Assembly (NCBI RefSeq): GCF_014645015.1 | Contig: NZ_BMLC01000001.1 | Coordinates: 124,001-188,000, forward strand | Reading direction: 5' to 3' | DNA from: Salinibacterium xinjiangense | GTDB taxonomy: Bacteria; Actinomycetota; Actinomycetes; Actinomycetales; Microbacteriaceae | Length of the DNA: 64,000 nt | In this document: positions 18,083 to 28,171 of the stretch, piece after piece | Position numbering within the stretch: position 1 is the first letter of the stretch | Layout: each line of letters starts with the position of its first letter | Position numbers and translations under genes: made by a program | The notes under the pieces: model-generated | What the model saw: the letters and a program-made list of their open reading frames with translations, nothing else | Told to the model about the DNA's origin: nothing | Databases searched by the model: none

Positions 18083-19335
18083 CGTTCGACCGCCGGAGAT
18101 GCCGATTCGAGGGACTCCGCGTCTTCGGCGACGAGCGCTGCGGTGTCGAGGATGTCGAAGTACTTCGCCGCGGTTTCCATGTCTTTATCCCCTCGACCGC
18201 TGAGGTTCACGAGGATGACGGAGTCCGGTCCAAGCTGCTTGCCCAGTTCCAGGGTGCCCGCCAGGGCGTGCGCTGACTCGATCGCCGGGATGATGCCCTC
18301 GGTCCTGCTGAGGAGCCGCAGCGCCTGCATGGCCTCGTCGTCGGTCACCGGAAGGTAGGTAGCCCTGCCGATATCGTGTAGCCACGAGTGCTCCGGGCCG
18401 ATGCCGGGGTAGTCGAGTCCGGCCGAGATTGAATGGGACTCCACGGTCTGGCCGTCCGCATCTTGCAGCATGTAGCTGTGCGCCCCGTGCAGCACGCCGG
18501 GTCGACCGCGAGAGATCGTCGCAGCGTGGCGCTCGGTGAGGTGGCCGTCGCCCGCCGCCTCATAACCGTAGAGCGCGACATCCGGGTCGTCGAGGAAAGC
18601 GTGGAAGATGCCCATCGCGTTACTGCCGCCGCCGACACAGGCCGTCACGGCGTCGGGAAGCCGTCCGGTCAGTTCGAGCACCTGGCGCCGCGCCTCTTCG
18701 CCGATGATCTTCTGGAAGTCCCTGACCATGGTGGGGAACGGATGCGGCCCGGCCACCGTGCCGAAGATGTAGTTGGTCGTCTCGACGCTCGTGACCCACT
18801 CGCGGTAGGCCTCGTTGATGGCGTCTTTCAGCGTGCGTGAGCCGCTGGTCACGGGGATGACCTCGGCGCCCAGTAACCGCATCCGGGCCACGTTGAGGGC
18901 CTGGCGCTCGGTGTCGACCTCGCCCATGTAGACCACGCACTCAAGCCCGAACAGGGCCGCAGCCGTGGCGGTCGCGACGCCGTGCTGGCCCGCACCGGTC
19001 TCGGCGATCACTCGCGTCTTGCCGATGCGCTTGGTGAGCAGGGCCTGGCCGAGCACATTGTTGATCTTGTGCGAACCAGTGTGGTTGAGATCTTCACGCT
19101 TCAGGATGATGCGAGCGCCGCCAGCATGCTCAGCGAACCTCGGCACCTCCGTGATGATCGACGGTCGACCGCTGTACGTCTTGTGCAGTTCGGTGAGCTC
19201 GGCCGCGAACGACGGATCCGATTTCGCGGCCGTGTATGCGGCATCTAGTTCATCGAGTGCCCCAATGAGTGATTCGGGAACGAATCGTCCGCCGAATTCT
19301 CCGAAATACGGGCCTAGTTCATCGCGCAGGTTCAT
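18079..19335 (-). CDS. trpB: tryptophan synthase, beta subunit
   Basis: A 418-residue PLP enzyme condensing indole with serine. The PLP lysine lies in [15 protein letters not shown], the phosphate-binding loop is [13 protein letters not shown], and the substrate motif is ETGAGQHG. Length is normal. The ATG overlaps the trpC stop (19332-19335) and its own stop overlaps trpA, so trpC, trpB and trpA form one coupled unit. Confidence 0.97.
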   Translation of the reverse strand: MNLRDELGPYFGEFGGRFVPESLIGALDELDAAYTAAKSDPSFAAELTELHKTYSGRPSIITEVPRFAEHAGGARIILKREDLNHTGSHKINNVLGQALLTKRIGKTRVIAETGAGQHGVATATAAALFGLECVVYMGEVDTERQALNVARMRLLGAEVIPVTSGSRTLKDAINEAYREWVTSVETTNYIFGTVAGPHPFPTMVRDFQKIIGEEARRQVLELTGRLPDAVTACVGGGSNAMGIFHAFLDDPDVALYGYEAAGDGHLTERHAATISRGRPGVLHGAHSYMLQDADGQTVESHSISAGLDYPGIGPEHSWLHDIGRATYLPVTDDEAMQALRLLSRTEGIIPAIESAHALAGTLELGKQLGPDSVILVNLSGRGDKDMETAAKYFDILDTAALVAEDAESLESASPAVER

Positions 19336-20105
19336 GATGCCAAAAACTCCCTAAGGGTCTGGACGGGGTCACCGTGGGTGACGAGGGCTTCCCCGACGAG
19401 CACGACGTCGGCGCCAGCCCTGCGGTAGTGGGCGACATCCGCAGGATGCTTCACAGCCGATTCGGCGACCCGGATCACGCCGCTCGGGATCATGTCTGCG
19501 AGGGAACCGAAGAGGTTCTGGTCGAGCTCGAAAGTGCTCAGGTCGCGCGCATTCACGCCCACGATGTCTGCACCAAGATCGAGGGCTCGATCGACCTCGT
19601 CCGCAGAGTGGGCTTCCACGAGCGGCGTCATCCCCAGCTCGTTGATGAGCCGGATCAGGCTCGACAATGTCGGCTGGTCGAGCGCTGCCACGATCAACAG
19701 CACGAGGTCGGCTCCAGCGGCACGAGCCTCCAGCACCTGGTACGGCTCGGCGATGAAATCTTTGCGCAACACGGGAAGGGACGTGGCAGCACGAACCGCT
19801 TCGAGGTCTTCGAGTGATCCCCCGAACTTGCGGCCCTCGGTGAGAACGCTGATCGCGCTCGCTCCGCCGAGATGGTACGCCTCAGCCAGCGATGCCGGAT
19901 CCGCAATCTCGGCAAGAGCACCGCGAGACGGGCTGGCACGCTTGATCTCGGCGATGATATGCACGGTGTCTCGGGGAGCAAGAGCCCCGAGTACGTCGAG
20001 CGCGGGTGCGCGGTTGGTAGCTTCGGCTTCCAGGTCGGCAAGGCTGCGTAACGAGCGGCGGACCGCAGCGTCGGCGAGAGCTCCTGCAACCAGATCGGCG
20101 AGCAC
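19332..20105 (-). CDS. trpC: indole-3-glycerol phosphate synthase
   Basis: A 257-residue TIM barrel catalysing ring closure of carboxyphenylamino-deoxyribulose phosphate. The key lysines are in [13 protein letters not shown] and VLRKDFI, and VGVNARDL and VAESAVKH are the C-terminal phosphate-site strands. The GTG start is joined to the stop of the HGxxPAAW gene (TAGTG). The protein is monofunctional; trpF is not fused and not in the window. Confidence 0.96.
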   Translation of the reverse strand: MLADLVAGALADAAVRRSLRSLADLEAEATNRAPALDVLGALAPRDTVHIIAEIKRASPSRGALAEIADPASLAEAYHLGGASAISVLTEGRKFGGSLEDLEAVRAATSLPVLRKDFIAEPYQVLEARAAGADLVLLIVAALDQPTLSSLIRLINELGMTPLVEAHSADEVDRALDLGADIVGVNARDLSTFELDQNLFGSLADMIPSGVIRVAESAVKHPADVAHYRRAGADVVLVGEALVTHGDPVQTLREFLAS

Positions 20106-20338
20106 TATGCGTGGGTGGTCGGAGTGAGTTTATCCCCGCCGACCCCATAGCCGAGTCGTGCAAGGACGACGCCGGTGAGCGCACCGACGATCAGAAGCCC
20201 GACTGACGCGAACACGAGCCATGAGATGTTGAGCCAGAAGGCGAGAGTTCCGATCGCGAAAGCTAGGAGCATTATCATGACGGCCGTCCAGGCCGCCGGG
20301 GAGTTTCCGTGGCCAGGCTCAGACTCGATGCTCATCAT
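20105..20338 (-). CDS. HGxxPAAW-motif small membrane protein
   Basis: A 77-residue protein with the GHGNSPAAW motif near residue 10, followed by two hydrophobic helices (WTAVMIMLLAFAIGTLAF and WLVFASVGLLIVGALTGVVLA). This actinobacterial family is typically encoded beside trp genes; no function is established to my knowledge. It ends on the trpC start. The ATG at 20338 is preceded by AAGGA at a usual distance. Confidence 0.85.
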   Translation of the reverse strand: MMSIESEPGHGNSPAAWTAVMIMLLAFAIGTLAFWLNISWLVFASVGLLIVGALTGVVLARLGYGVGGDKLTPTTHA

Positions 20339-20406
20339 GCTCCATTTCCTTGGGGTACATCCCTAATTCTAGCCGGATGCCCGGGTCTTCGCGGTCGCGG
20401 ACCCGG

Positions 20407-20985
20407 TCAGCGGGTCGTGGGATCCGAGCCGCCACTCAGGGTGTCCCAGGCACCGAGCGGGGTTGTCGTGTCGTCAGCCGCAACGACCTCGGCGGCCTCG
20501 TATTTGCGGGTCGGACCGGCCCAGCGCGGCGACAACACGACCACGGCGACCCCCACCACAACGATGAGCAGCCCTGCCAGTACTGCCAGCCAGGGCCATG
20601 CTGCAGTGGAGACCGTTGTAACGATCGCGGCGATCGATTCAGGGCCGCTGACGGCGGTTGCCGCGGTGATTGTGGGAGCAGATGCATCGACCGGCGCCGC
20701 GATCGCAGAGATAGCGGTGACCAGGACGACGACACCGATGAGTGATTCGACGGCGCCCAACACGATCCTGAGCACTTTGCCTGCAATCGCCAGCGCTCCG
20801 GCAAGTGCGAGACACGCCAGCCCGAGTGCCGACAGCCCTGGAGCAGCAGCCTGGCCCGGAACATCGAGCGGTTGCCCGCCCTCGAGAACGAGGGAGAACC
20901 AGGACTGCGTCCAGCTGAGCAGGAGCAGGCCCCCCAACGCCGCGCCGGCAACGACGAGCAGCAGTTTGGCTCGGGCGGAGGTCAC
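20407..20985 (-). CDS. Trp biosynthesis-associated membrane protein
   Basis: A 192-residue protein with four hydrophobic segments. The first contains LLLVVAGAALGGLLLLSW followed by TQSWFSL, the signature of the actinobacterial Trp-operon-associated membrane protein family. The last helix precedes a charged tail (SPRWAGPTRKYEAAE). Its start overlaps the trpE stop by 4 bp. A role in tryptophan metabolism is inferred from conserved location only. Confidence 0.85.
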   Translation of the reverse strand: MTSARAKLLLVVAGAALGGLLLLSWTQSWFSLVLEGGQPLDVPGQAAAPGLSALGLACLALAGALAIAGKVLRIVLGAVESLIGVVVLVTAISAIAAPVDASAPTITAATAVSGPESIAAIVTTVSTAAWPWLAVLAGLLIVVVGVAVVVLSPRWAGPTRKYEAAEVVAADDTTTPLGAWDTLSGGSDPTTR

Positions 20986-22505
20986 GGGATGCGCCGCATG
21001 GCATTGGCCACGGCGACGGCCCGAAGCGGGGCGGCTGCTTTATTGTGCGCCTCCTGGTCTTCCGCGGCAGGGTCTGAGTCAGCAACCAGCCCTGCGCCAG
21101 CCTGGACGTGTGCGACACCTCCTACGAGAGTCGCGGTGCGGATGGCGATGGCGAGATCCGCATCTCCGGCGAAGTCGAAGTAGCCGACGACTCCCCCGTA
21201 GACCCCGCGCTGGGCGGGCTCCAGCTCGTCGATGATCTCGAGCGCCCTCGGCTTCGGCGCACCGGAGAGCGTTCCTGCCGGGAAGGTCGCCCGGAACACA
21301 TCGATCGAATTCGCGTCACCGGTCAGGTCGCCTTCGACCGACGATACGAGATGCATGATGTGACTGAAACGCTCGACCTGCATGAACTCGGTGACCTCGA
21401 CGGTGCCCGGGGTGCACACCTTCTGGAGGTCGTTCCTGGCCAGGTCGACGAGCATGAGATGTTCGGCCTGCTCCTTGCGGTCGGCGAGCAGCTCGTCGGC
21501 GAGTTCGCTGTCGCGCTCGGGGGTGTCTCCGCGCGGCCGGGATCCTGCAATCGGATGCATGTAGACCCGGTCGCCCGACACCTTGACGAGAGCTTCCGGA
21601 CTCGCCCCCACGATCGAGTACGGTTCGCCGTCGGTTCCGACCAGGGTGAGCAGATACATGTACGGAGACGGGTTGAGCGTACGAAGGACCCGGTACACGT
21701 CGATGGGCTCAGCCGTCACCTCGAGATCGAACCGCTGCGAGATGACCACCTGGAAGACGTCGCCGTCCCTGATGAACGTCTTCGACCTTTCGATTGCCGC
21801 AAGGTAGTCAGCCGGATCGGTGCGCGGAGTCGGTTCCGGCACGATCGACAGGTCGACATCGGCAAGCCACGCGCTGGTCGGCTGCGAGATGGCATCCTGC
21901 ATCGCGTCGAGTCGATGTTGCGCATCACCCCACAGCACGTCGCGCTCCACGGTGCCATCGTTGAGAGCGGCGGCGATGAGCATGACCGTGCCGAAGCGAT
22001 GGTCGAGCACCACGAGTTCTGAGACGAAGCTCAGCGCCTGGCCCGGAACCGAGAACTCGGCCGGAGGGATGTTCGGCAGGTGTTCGAGCTGGCGCACGGC
22101 CTCCCAGCCGATGAATCCGACCAGTCCGCCGGTCAGCGGTGGGTGCCCGTCGACCTTCGGGGTGTTCCAGCGTTCATAGAGGTGCCCGAGCGCTGCGAGC
22201 GGCTCGGTGGGGTGCGCGGCGCCGAGCGCGCGCTCGACAGGCAGGCCGTAGTCGAGCCACGTCGCCGAATCGCCATCCTGAGTCAGCACGCCGAAACTCG
22301 AGACACCAACGAAGGAGAATCTCGACCAGATGCCTCCCTGCTCGGCGGATTCGAGCAGGAACGTACCGGGCTTGCCCTCGGCCAGCTTGCGATACACGCC
22401 CACCGGCGTCTCACCGTCGGCGAAGATCTCGCGGATGACGGGGACGACGCGGTGGCCCGCCTCCAGCCTCAGCGTGAAATCGTCAGCCGTCGTGGAGTTA
22501 TGCAT
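20982..22505 (-). CDS. trpE: anthranilate synthase component I
   Basis: A 507-residue enzyme converting chorismate to anthranilate with a separate glutaminase (TrpG), which is not in the window. The chorismate-binding core shows PSPYMYLL, IVGASPEALVKV, HPIAGSRPRG and the magnesium site segment DLARNDLQKV, with TFPAGTLSGAPK near the C-terminus. The N-terminal LLESAEQGGIWSRFSFVG contains the LLES feedback element that binds tryptophan. The start overlaps hisI by 8 bp, joining the his and trp genes in one operon. No leader peptide is seen. Confidence 0.96.
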   Translation of the reverse strand: MHNSTTADDFTLRLEAGHRVVPVIREIFADGETPVGVYRKLAEGKPGTFLLESAEQGGIWSRFSFVGVSSFGVLTQDGDSATWLDYGLPVERALGAAHPTEPLAALGHLYERWNTPKVDGHPPLTGGLVGFIGWEAVRQLEHLPNIPPAEFSVPGQALSFVSELVVLDHRFGTVMLIAAALNDGTVERDVLWGDAQHRLDAMQDAISQPTSAWLADVDLSIVPEPTPRTDPADYLAAIERSKTFIRDGDVFQVVISQRFDLEVTAEPIDVYRVLRTLNPSPYMYLLTLVGTDGEPYSIVGASPEALVKVSGDRVYMHPIAGSRPRGDTPERDSELADELLADRKEQAEHLMLVDLARNDLQKVCTPGTVEVTEFMQVERFSHIMHLVSSVEGDLTGDANSIDVFRATFPAGTLSGAPKPRALEIIDELEPAQRGVYGGVVGYFDFAGDADLAIAIRTATLVGGVAHVQAGAGLVADSDPAAEDQEAHNKAAAPLRAVAVANAMRRIP

Positions 22506-22872
22506 CGGGGGCTCCTACTGCAGGTTCGAGCGGGTCGACGTCGAAGCAGGCATGAGCGCCGGTGTGGCAGGCTGGGCCGTGCTGGTCGACGGTCACGAGA
22601 AGGCTGTCTGCGTCACAGTCGAGAGCGGCTCCTCGCACGTATTGTGCGTTACCGCTCGTGTCTCCCTTGCGCCAGAATTCGCTGCGGCTGCGGCTCCAAA
22701 ACGTCACCCGGCCTTCGGTCAGTGTGCGACGCAGGGCCTCGACGTTCATGTAGCCGAGCATGAGCACCTCTTTACTGTCCCACTGCTGGATGATTGCGGG
22801 CAGCAGGCCGTCGCGATCGAACTTCGCACGCTCGATCACGGTGCCGACCGTCTCTGCCGTCAATTCGCTCAT
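22498..22872 (-). CDS. hisI: phosphoribosyl-AMP cyclohydrolase
   Basis: A 124-residue zinc enzyme that opens the adenine ring in histidine synthesis. The metal cysteines lie in [11 protein letters not shown] and CHTGAHACF, and [17 protein letters not shown] is the diagnostic central motif. It is monofunctional: the PR-ATP pyrophosphatase is the separate hisE gene. The ATG overlaps the hisF stop. Confidence 0.95.
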   Translation of the reverse strand: MSELTAETVGTVIERAKFDRDGLLPAIIQQWDSKEVLMLGYMNVEALRRTLTEGRVTFWSRSRSEFWRKGDTSGNAQYVRGAALDCDADSLLVTVDQHGPACHTGAHACFDVDPLEPAVGAPDA

Positions 22873-23621
22873 CGCACTATCATCCCGGACTCGTGAAGGG
22901 CGTGCTTGATCTCGCCCACTGTCAATTCTCCATTGTGGAACACGGATGCCGCGAGCACAGCGTCAGCCCCGGCAGCGATCGCGGGCGCGAAGTGGCCGAG
23001 TGCGCCAGCACCACCGCTCGCGATGACGGGGACGCTGCTGATCTCGCGCATCGCGGTGATCAATTCGAGGTCGAATCCGCGTTTAGTGCCGTCGGCGTCG
23101 ATCGAGTTCACGAGCAGCTCACCCGCGCCGCGCTCGATTGCTTCGCGCGCCCACTCGAGAGCGTCGAGGTCGGTCTCGGTGCGACCGCCGTGGGTGGTGA
23201 CGACGAACCGTCCACCACTGCGCTTCACGTCGAGGGAAAGCACGAGGGCCTGCGCGCCGAATCGGTCAGCGATCTCGCTCAACAGCTCGGGGCGGGCGAT
23301 CGCGGCGCTGTTCACGCCGATCTTGTCTGCACCGTGGGCCTGCAGCCGGGCGACATCGTCGGCCGTGCGGACTCCCCCGCCGACCGTCAAGGGGATGAAA
23401 ACCTGCTCGGCCGTGGCACGCACCACGTCGTACATGGTGGCGCGCTCGTCGACGGTAGCTGTCACATCGAGGAACGTGATCTCGTCTGCCCCCTGCTCGT
23501 AGTACTTGCGAGCGAGCTCGACGGGGTCACCGGCATCCCGCAGATCGAGGAAGTTGACACCCTTGACGACCCGCCCGGCAGAGACGTCGAGGCAGGCGAT
23601 GACCCTTACGGCGATGGTCAC
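22869..23621 (-). CDS. hisF: imidazole glycerol phosphate synthase, cyclase subunit
   Basis: A 250-residue TIM barrel that forms imidazole glycerol phosphate and AICAR using ammonia from HisH. The catalytic aspartates are in [14 protein letters not shown] and [13 protein letters not shown]. The barrel phosphate motif [13 protein letters not shown] is present. The start is the GTG at 23621. hisH is not in the window. The next gene upstream is hisG, 19 bp away. Confidence 0.96.
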   Translation of the reverse strand: MTIAVRVIACLDVSAGRVVKGVNFLDLRDAGDPVELARKYYEQGADEITFLDVTATVDERATMYDVVRATAEQVFIPLTVGGGVRTADDVARLQAHGADKIGVNSAAIARPELLSEIADRFGAQALVLSLDVKRSGGRFVVTTHGGRTETDLDALEWAREAIERGAGELLVNSIDADGTKRGFDLELITAMREISSVPVIASGGAGALGHFAPAIAAGADAVLAASVFHNGELTVGEIKHALHESGMIVR

Positions 23622-23640
23622 GGCGCCACCACTGCGATCG

Positions 23641-24480
23641 TCATATGCGTGCGGCGTGGATCGAGCTCACGAGGATGGCGCGCGCTCCGACCTCGTAGAG
23701 CGCATCCATCACCTGGTTGGTGTCGACGCGGGGAACCATCGCTCGCACCGCCACCCACTCGGGATCCTGCATCGGCGAGATCGTCGGGCTCTCGAGCCCC
23801 GGAGTCACGGCGGTAGCCTGCTCCAGGTGCTCGAGCCTGACGTCATAGTCCATGAGAACGTACTGCCTCGCGACGAGCACACCCTGCAACCGGCGCTGCA
23901 GCGTCGTGATCCCGGGAAGCTGATCGTGTGCGCTGATGAGCACGGCCGTCGAATCGAGGATGACCGGCCCGAAGATCTCAAGGCCCTGGGCCCTCAGCGT
24001 CGAGCCGGTCGAGACCACATCGGCGACAGCATCCGCTACACCGAGCTTGACTGCGGATTCGACGGCACCATCCAGCGACACGATGGTGACCTGCACGCCC
24101 TGGCGAGCCAGGAAGTCACCGACAAGAGCCGGGTAGCTCGTCGCCACCCGCATGCCATCGAGACCCGCCAGCTCGGAGAAACGGCCGGGTGCCCCGGCGA
24201 ACCTGAAGGTGGATGCGCCGAAGTCGAGCGTGGTGATCTCGCGCGCCGGGCTGCGGGAATCAAGCAGCAGGTCGCGGCCCGTGATTCCGACATCGAGCGC
24301 GCCAGAGCCGACGTAGGTTGCGATGTCGCGGGGCCGCAGGTAGAAAAACTCGACGTCATTGCGCTCGTCGCGCACACTCAGTGCCCTCGGGTCGCGGCGA
24401 CCCGTGTATCCGGCTTCGGCGAGCATGTCGGCGGCGGTCTCACTAAGCGATCCCTTATTCGGGATAGCAATTCTCAGCAT
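23641..24480 (-). CDS. hisG: ATP phosphoribosyltransferase
   Basis: The first enzyme of histidine synthesis, 279 residues, long-form HisG with a C-terminal ACT-like regulatory domain that binds histidine. The opening [14 protein letters not shown], the [15 protein letters not shown]-like strand and the PRPP loop [14 protein letters not shown] are typical. The C-terminal segment [15 protein letters not shown] starts the regulatory domain. It is separated from hisE by a 143-bp stretch made almost entirely of 27-bp tandem repeats. Confidence 0.95.
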   Translation of the reverse strand: MLRIAIPNKGSLSETAADMLAEAGYTGRRDPRALSVRDERNDVEFFYLRPRDIATYVGSGALDVGITGRDLLLDSRSPAREITTLDFGASTFRFAGAPGRFSELAGLDGMRVATSYPALVGDFLARQGVQVTIVSLDGAVESAVKLGVADAVADVVSTGSTLRAQGLEIFGPVILDSTAVLISAHDQLPGITTLQRRLQGVLVARQYVLMDYDVRLEHLEQATAVTPGLESPTISPMQDPEWVAVRAMVPRVDTNQVMDALYEVGARAILVSSIHAARI

Positions 24481-24515
24481 GGTGGTCTTTCGATCGATGT
24501 GGATGTGGGGGCGAC

Positions 24516-24649
24516 TTCACCGATGCCGATAGGCATCAGTGGTTCACCGATGCCTTGCGCGCCAGTGATTTACCGATGCCGACAGGCGTCAGTTGTTCAC
24601 CGATGCCGACAGGCGTCAGTTGTTCACAGATGTCGCCAGACATCCGCCG
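24516..24649. repeat. 27-bp tandem repeat duplicating the 3' end of hisE
   Basis: Five consecutive units start at 24516, 24543, 24569, 24596 and 24623 (27, 26, 27, 27 and 27 bp). The last one is the real end of hisE including its stop codon (tca at 24624-24626). The others are diverged copies beginning TTCACCGATGCC and ending in GTCAGTTG or similar. Each unit contains a short dyad (GATGCC and GGCATC in the first), so each could fold as a small hairpin. Confidence 0.9.
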
Positions 24650-24887
24650 GGGTGATGCCCTTCGCGACCATCAGTACCTGCAGGTGATAGAGCAGTTGCG
24701 ATATCTCTTCGGCCGTCTCGACGTCACTCTGGTACTCGGCAGCCATCCATACCTCGGCAGCCTCCTCGACGATCTTCTTGCCGATGGCGTGCACGCCAGC
24801 GTCGAGTTCGGCGACCGTGCCGGAGCCTTCGGGGCGCGACACGGCCTTCTCACTCAGCTCAGCGAACAGTTGATCGAAAGTCTTCAC
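24624..24887 (-). CDS. hisE: phosphoribosyl-ATP pyrophosphatase
   Basis: This 87-residue protein catalyses the second step of histidine synthesis. The MazG-like helices contain the acidic motif [16 protein letters not shown], and [10 protein letters not shown] is a standard C-terminal end. The start is GTG at 24887. The reading frame is intact, but its last nine codons are the first unit of a tandem repeat that continues into the gap to hisG. Confidence 0.94.
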   Translation of the reverse strand: MKTFDQLFAELSEKAVSRPEGSGTVAELDAGVHAIGKKIVEEAAEVWMAAEYQSDVETAEEISQLLYHLQVLMVAKGITPADVWRHL

Positions 24888-24912
24888 CGTTCAAGGGTAC
24901 TAGCGGCGGGCG

Positions 24913-27213
24913 CTACACCCTGACGGCCACAGGTTCCAACCTCACGATGATCGCCTTCGAGACAGGCGTCATGCTCTCGTCAGCCGCACTCGCAAGGGGA
25001 ACCAGCACATTGGCTTCGGGATAATATGCCGCCGCGCATCCTCTCGCCGTCGGGTAGGACACCACGCGATAGTTGAGCAACTCGCGATCGGGCTCCCCCG
25101 GCCACTCGCTGATGATGTCGACGCGCTGCCCGTCGCTGAGCCCGAGCTCAGTGAGGTCATCCGGATTCACGAAGATGACATCGCGACCGTTTTTCACCCC
25201 GCGATAGCGGTCGTTGAGACTGTAGATCGTGGTGTTGAACTGGTCGTGCGATCGCATGGACTGCAGGATCAGCCTGCCGGCGGGCCGCTCAAGGTGCTCC
25301 AGCTCGTTGACCGTGATTATGGCCTTGCCAGCAGCTGTGTCGAACCGTCGCTCGTCCCGGGGACCGTTCGGGAGTATAAAGCCGCCCTTGCGGCGAACAT
25401 CCTCGTTGAACGACTCGAAACCGGGAACCACTCTCGAGATGTGATCGCGGATGAGATCGTAATCCCGTTCGAATCCCACCCAGTCGATGCCGTACCTGTC
25501 TCCGATCGTGGCCTGTGCAAGCCTGGCCACGATCGCGACCTCCGACAGGATGCCTGGAGCCACCGGAGCCACCCGACCGTGCGTCGCGTGCACCGCGCAG
25601 ACGCTGTCTTCGACCGAGAGGAACTGCGGACCGGTCGCCTGCAGGTCGATCTCGGTGCGACCGAGAGTCGGCAGGATCAGCGCCTCGTCGCCGATCACGG
25701 CGTGGGAGCGGTTAAGCTTCGTCGACACCTGCACCGTCATCTCGGCGCCGCGCATGGCCGCCTCGGCCACCGTGGTATCAGAGATGGCGCTGACGAAATT
25801 GCCGCCAAGGGCGAAGAACACTTTGATGGCACCGTCGCGCAGCCCTTCGACTGTCGCCACCGAGTCGGCTCCGTGTTCGCGCGGGGGCTCGAACGAGAAT
25901 TCTCGACCGAGGGCGTCGATGAACTCCTCGCTCATCTGCTCCCAGATGCCCATCGTGCGGTCACCCTGCACATTGCTGTGCCCGCGGATGGGGGATGCCC
26001 CGGCCCCGGGCTTGCCGATGTTGCCCCTCAACAGCAGCAGGTTGATGAGCTCCTTGAGCGTTTCCACAGATTTCTTCTGCTGTGTGAGACCCATCGCCCA
26101 CGTGATGATGACGCGGTCGGCTGCGAGATAGCGGGTCGCGAACTCGTCCAGTTCGTCGGTGCTGAGCCCAGTGGCCGCCAGGACGGCAGCCTCGTCCAGA
26201 TTCGCGATGTGCGCCCTGAATTCGTCGAGCCCCACGCTGTGGTCGGCCAAGAACGTGTGATCGAGCACAGTGCCAGGCGCCGCGGCCTCCGCATCGAGAA
26301 CCCGCTTCGACGTCGCCTGCAACAGCGCCATGTCTCCGCCAGAGCGGATCTGCAGGTACTGGTCGGCCAGCGCGGTACCCTGCCCGATGATTCCGCGCAC
26401 CTTCTGCGGATTCTTATATCGGATGAGCCCGGCCTCCGGCAGCGGATTCACCCCGATGATCGTGGCGCCGTTGCGCTTCGCCTGCTCCAGTGCCGTCAGC
26501 ATCCTGGGATGATTCGTGCCCGGATTCTGCCCCATCACGATGATGAGGTCGCTTTTGCCGAAGTCTTCGTAGGCGATGGTCGATTTGCCGACGCCGATGA
26601 CCTCGTTCAAGGCAAGACTCGTTGACTCGTGACACATGTTGGAGCAGTCGGGCAGGTTGTTGGTGCCGAACGCCCGCACGAAGAGCTGGTAGGCGAAGGC
26701 CGTCTCGTTGGCTGTGCGCCCGCTGGTGTAAAAGGTGGCTTCATCCGGCGACGCAAGGCTGTTTAGCTTGTCGGCGACGATCGAGATCGCGTCGGTCCAG
26801 CTGACGGGCACGTAGTGCGTGGCGCCCTTCGCCCGGTACATCGGCTCGGTCAGTCGGCCGAGCAGCCCAAGCTCGTATTCTGAGATGCCGAGCATGTCGT
26901 CGATGGAGTTTTGAGCGAAGAAGCTCCTGGGCACCGTGACCGGGGTCGCTTCCCAGGTGACGGCCTTCGCGCCGTTCTCGCAGAACTCGGCCGGGGTGCG
27001 ATGATCTGGATCCGGCCAGGCGCAACTCATGCAGTCGAACCCGCCCTTCTGGTTCATGGATGTCATCAACTGGGCCGTGCGCAGTGGCCCCATGTCCCTG
27101 AGGGCTGGGCCCATGGAATTCAGGATGGCGGGGATGCCGACAGCCCAGGTCTCCCGATGGCCAATCTCCAGGTCTGGGTAGGCGCCGGTCTCGCCGGTTT
27201 CGCGAATGCTCAT
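24913..27213 (-). CDS. FdhF/YdeP-family molybdopterin oxidoreductase
   Basis: A 766-residue bis-MGD enzyme of the FdhF/YdeP group, cytoplasmic (no Tat signal). The N-terminal FDCMSCAWPDP (Cys61, Cys64) and FCENG (Cys78) are characteristic, but the classical four-cysteine cluster is incomplete. The molybdenum ligand is likely the cysteine in DCSNMCHESTS (about Cys194); there is no in-frame UGA and so no selenocysteine. Later cofactor-binding segments include GNIGKPGAGASPIRGHSNVQGD and RSHDQFNTTIYS. It overlaps the fdhD stop (ATGA). No NAD-linked or membrane partner is encoded nearby, so its electron acceptor and true substrate are unknown. Confidence 0.88.
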   Translation of the reverse strand: MSIRETGETGAYPDLEIGHRETWAVGIPAILNSMGPALRDMGPLRTAQLMTSMNQKGGFDCMSCAWPDPDHRTPAEFCENGAKAVTWEATPVTVPRSFFAQNSIDDMLGISEYELGLLGRLTEPMYRAKGATHYVPVSWTDAISIVADKLNSLASPDEATFYTSGRTANETAFAYQLFVRAFGTNNLPDCSNMCHESTSLALNEVIGVGKSTIAYEDFGKSDLIIVMGQNPGTNHPRMLTALEQAKRNGATIIGVNPLPEAGLIRYKNPQKVRGIIGQGTALADQYLQIRSGGDMALLQATSKRVLDAEAAAPGTVLDHTFLADHSVGLDEFRAHIANLDEAAVLAATGLSTDELDEFATRYLAADRVIITWAMGLTQQKKSVETLKELINLLLLRGNIGKPGAGASPIRGHSNVQGDRTMGIWEQMSEEFIDALGREFSFEPPREHGADSVATVEGLRDGAIKVFFALGGNFVSAISDTTVAEAAMRGAEMTVQVSTKLNRSHAVIGDEALILPTLGRTEIDLQATGPQFLSVEDSVCAVHATHGRVAPVAPGILSEVAIVARLAQATIGDRYGIDWVGFERDYDLIRDHISRVVPGFESFNEDVRRKGGFILPNGPRDERRFDTAAGKAIITVNELEHLERPAGRLILQSMRSHDQFNTTIYSLNDRYRGVKNGRDVIFVNPDDLTELGLSDGQRVDIISEWPGEPDRELLNYRVVSYPTARGCAAAYYPEANVLVPLASAADESMTPVSKAIIVRLEPVAVRV

Positions 27214-28085
27214 CGTGCTGCCACGTTCTCTCTGCTTGGTGCTTCACTGGATGCTGCTGCTGCAATTCGTTCCTCGCCCGAGTACACGACCATGGAGTCG
27301 CCCCGCAGGAAGCCGACCACGGTCATCCCGAGCTCTGAGGCGAGTTCAATGGCGAGCGACGATGGGGCAGACACGGCGGCCATCATCGGGATACCCGCCA
27401 TCGACGCCTTCTGGGTCAGCTCGAAACTCGCCCGGCCCGAGACCATCAGCACCGTACTGCGCAGCGGCAGACGGTCTTCTTTCACGGCCCAGCCGATGAC
27501 CTTATCGACCGCGTTGTGCCTGCCCACGTCTTCGCGCAAAACCAGCAGCTCACCGGTGACTCCGTCGAAGAGCGCAGCGGCGTGGAGCCCTCCGGTCTTC
27601 TCGAACACGTCCTGGCCAGCGCGGAGTCGCTCCGGCAGCGCGACAAGGAACTCGGGACTGATGGACAGATGGTCGTGGGCGACCGGATAGGCGGACAGTG
27701 TTCGAACGGCATCGATGCTCGCCTTGCCGCACAGCCCGCACGAACTCGTCATATAGAAGTTGCGCTCGAGACTGGGATCCGGTTTCGGAACGCCCGGCGA
27801 GAGGCTCACATCGAGGATGTTGTAGGTGTTCTGCCCGTCCACCGTCGCTCCTGCGCAGTAGCGGATGGCTCCGAGCTGGTCACCACGCGAGATCACCCCT
27901 TCCGACACCAGGAAGCCCGCTGCGAGGTCGAAGTCGTGCCCAGGTGTGCGCATCGTGATGCTGAGCGCGGTGCCCGCCACCCTGATCTCGAGCGGCTCCT
28001 CGACGGCAAGAACATCGTCGCGCATCACCGGCTCCCGGCCGACTGTGATCCTCGTTACCCTGCGGCGTGCGGTGATTCTACCCAT
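27210..28085 (-). CDS. fdhD: formate dehydrogenase sulfurtransferase FdhD
   Basis: A 291-residue protein that moves sulfur from cysteine desulfurase to the bis-MGD cofactor, activating the oxidoreductase encoded next. The required CxxC is Cys116-Cys119 in TSSCGLCGKAS. REDVGRHNAVDKVIG and SGRASFELTQKA are conserved later motifs. It overlaps the fdhF-like gene and is transcribed divergently from mobA across 86 bp. Confidence 0.95.
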   Translation of the reverse strand: MGRITARRRVTRITVGREPVMRDDVLAVEEPLEIRVAGTALSITMRTPGHDFDLAAGFLVSEGVISRGDQLGAIRYCAGATVDGQNTYNILDVSLSPGVPKPDPSLERNFYMTSSCGLCGKASIDAVRTLSAYPVAHDHLSISPEFLVALPERLRAGQDVFEKTGGLHAAALFDGVTGELLVLREDVGRHNAVDKVIGWAVKEDRLPLRSTVLMVSGRASFELTQKASMAGIPMMAAVSAPSSLAIELASELGMTVVGFLRGDSMVVYSGEERIAAAASSEAPSRENVAAR

Positions 28086-28171
28086 GGTCTATGCCTAGCA
28101 CTGTCCGCACCTGGTCGTGACCGAATCCCCGCATTCCGACCGCATCACCAGAAAACTCCTAGAGTGGAAGC

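Noticed and set aside
22506-24480. trp or his leader-peptide attenuator
   Set aside because: Genes overlap or are separated by short gaps; no Trp- or His-rich short frame with hairpins is present.
24516-24649. 27-bp repeats as a CRISPR array
   Set aside because: The units are contiguous without unique spacers, and there are no cas genes; it is a plain tandem repeat of the hisE end.
24913-27213. Selenocysteine in the FdhF-like enzyme
   Set aside because: No in-frame UGA is present; the Mo ligand position is a cysteine codon.
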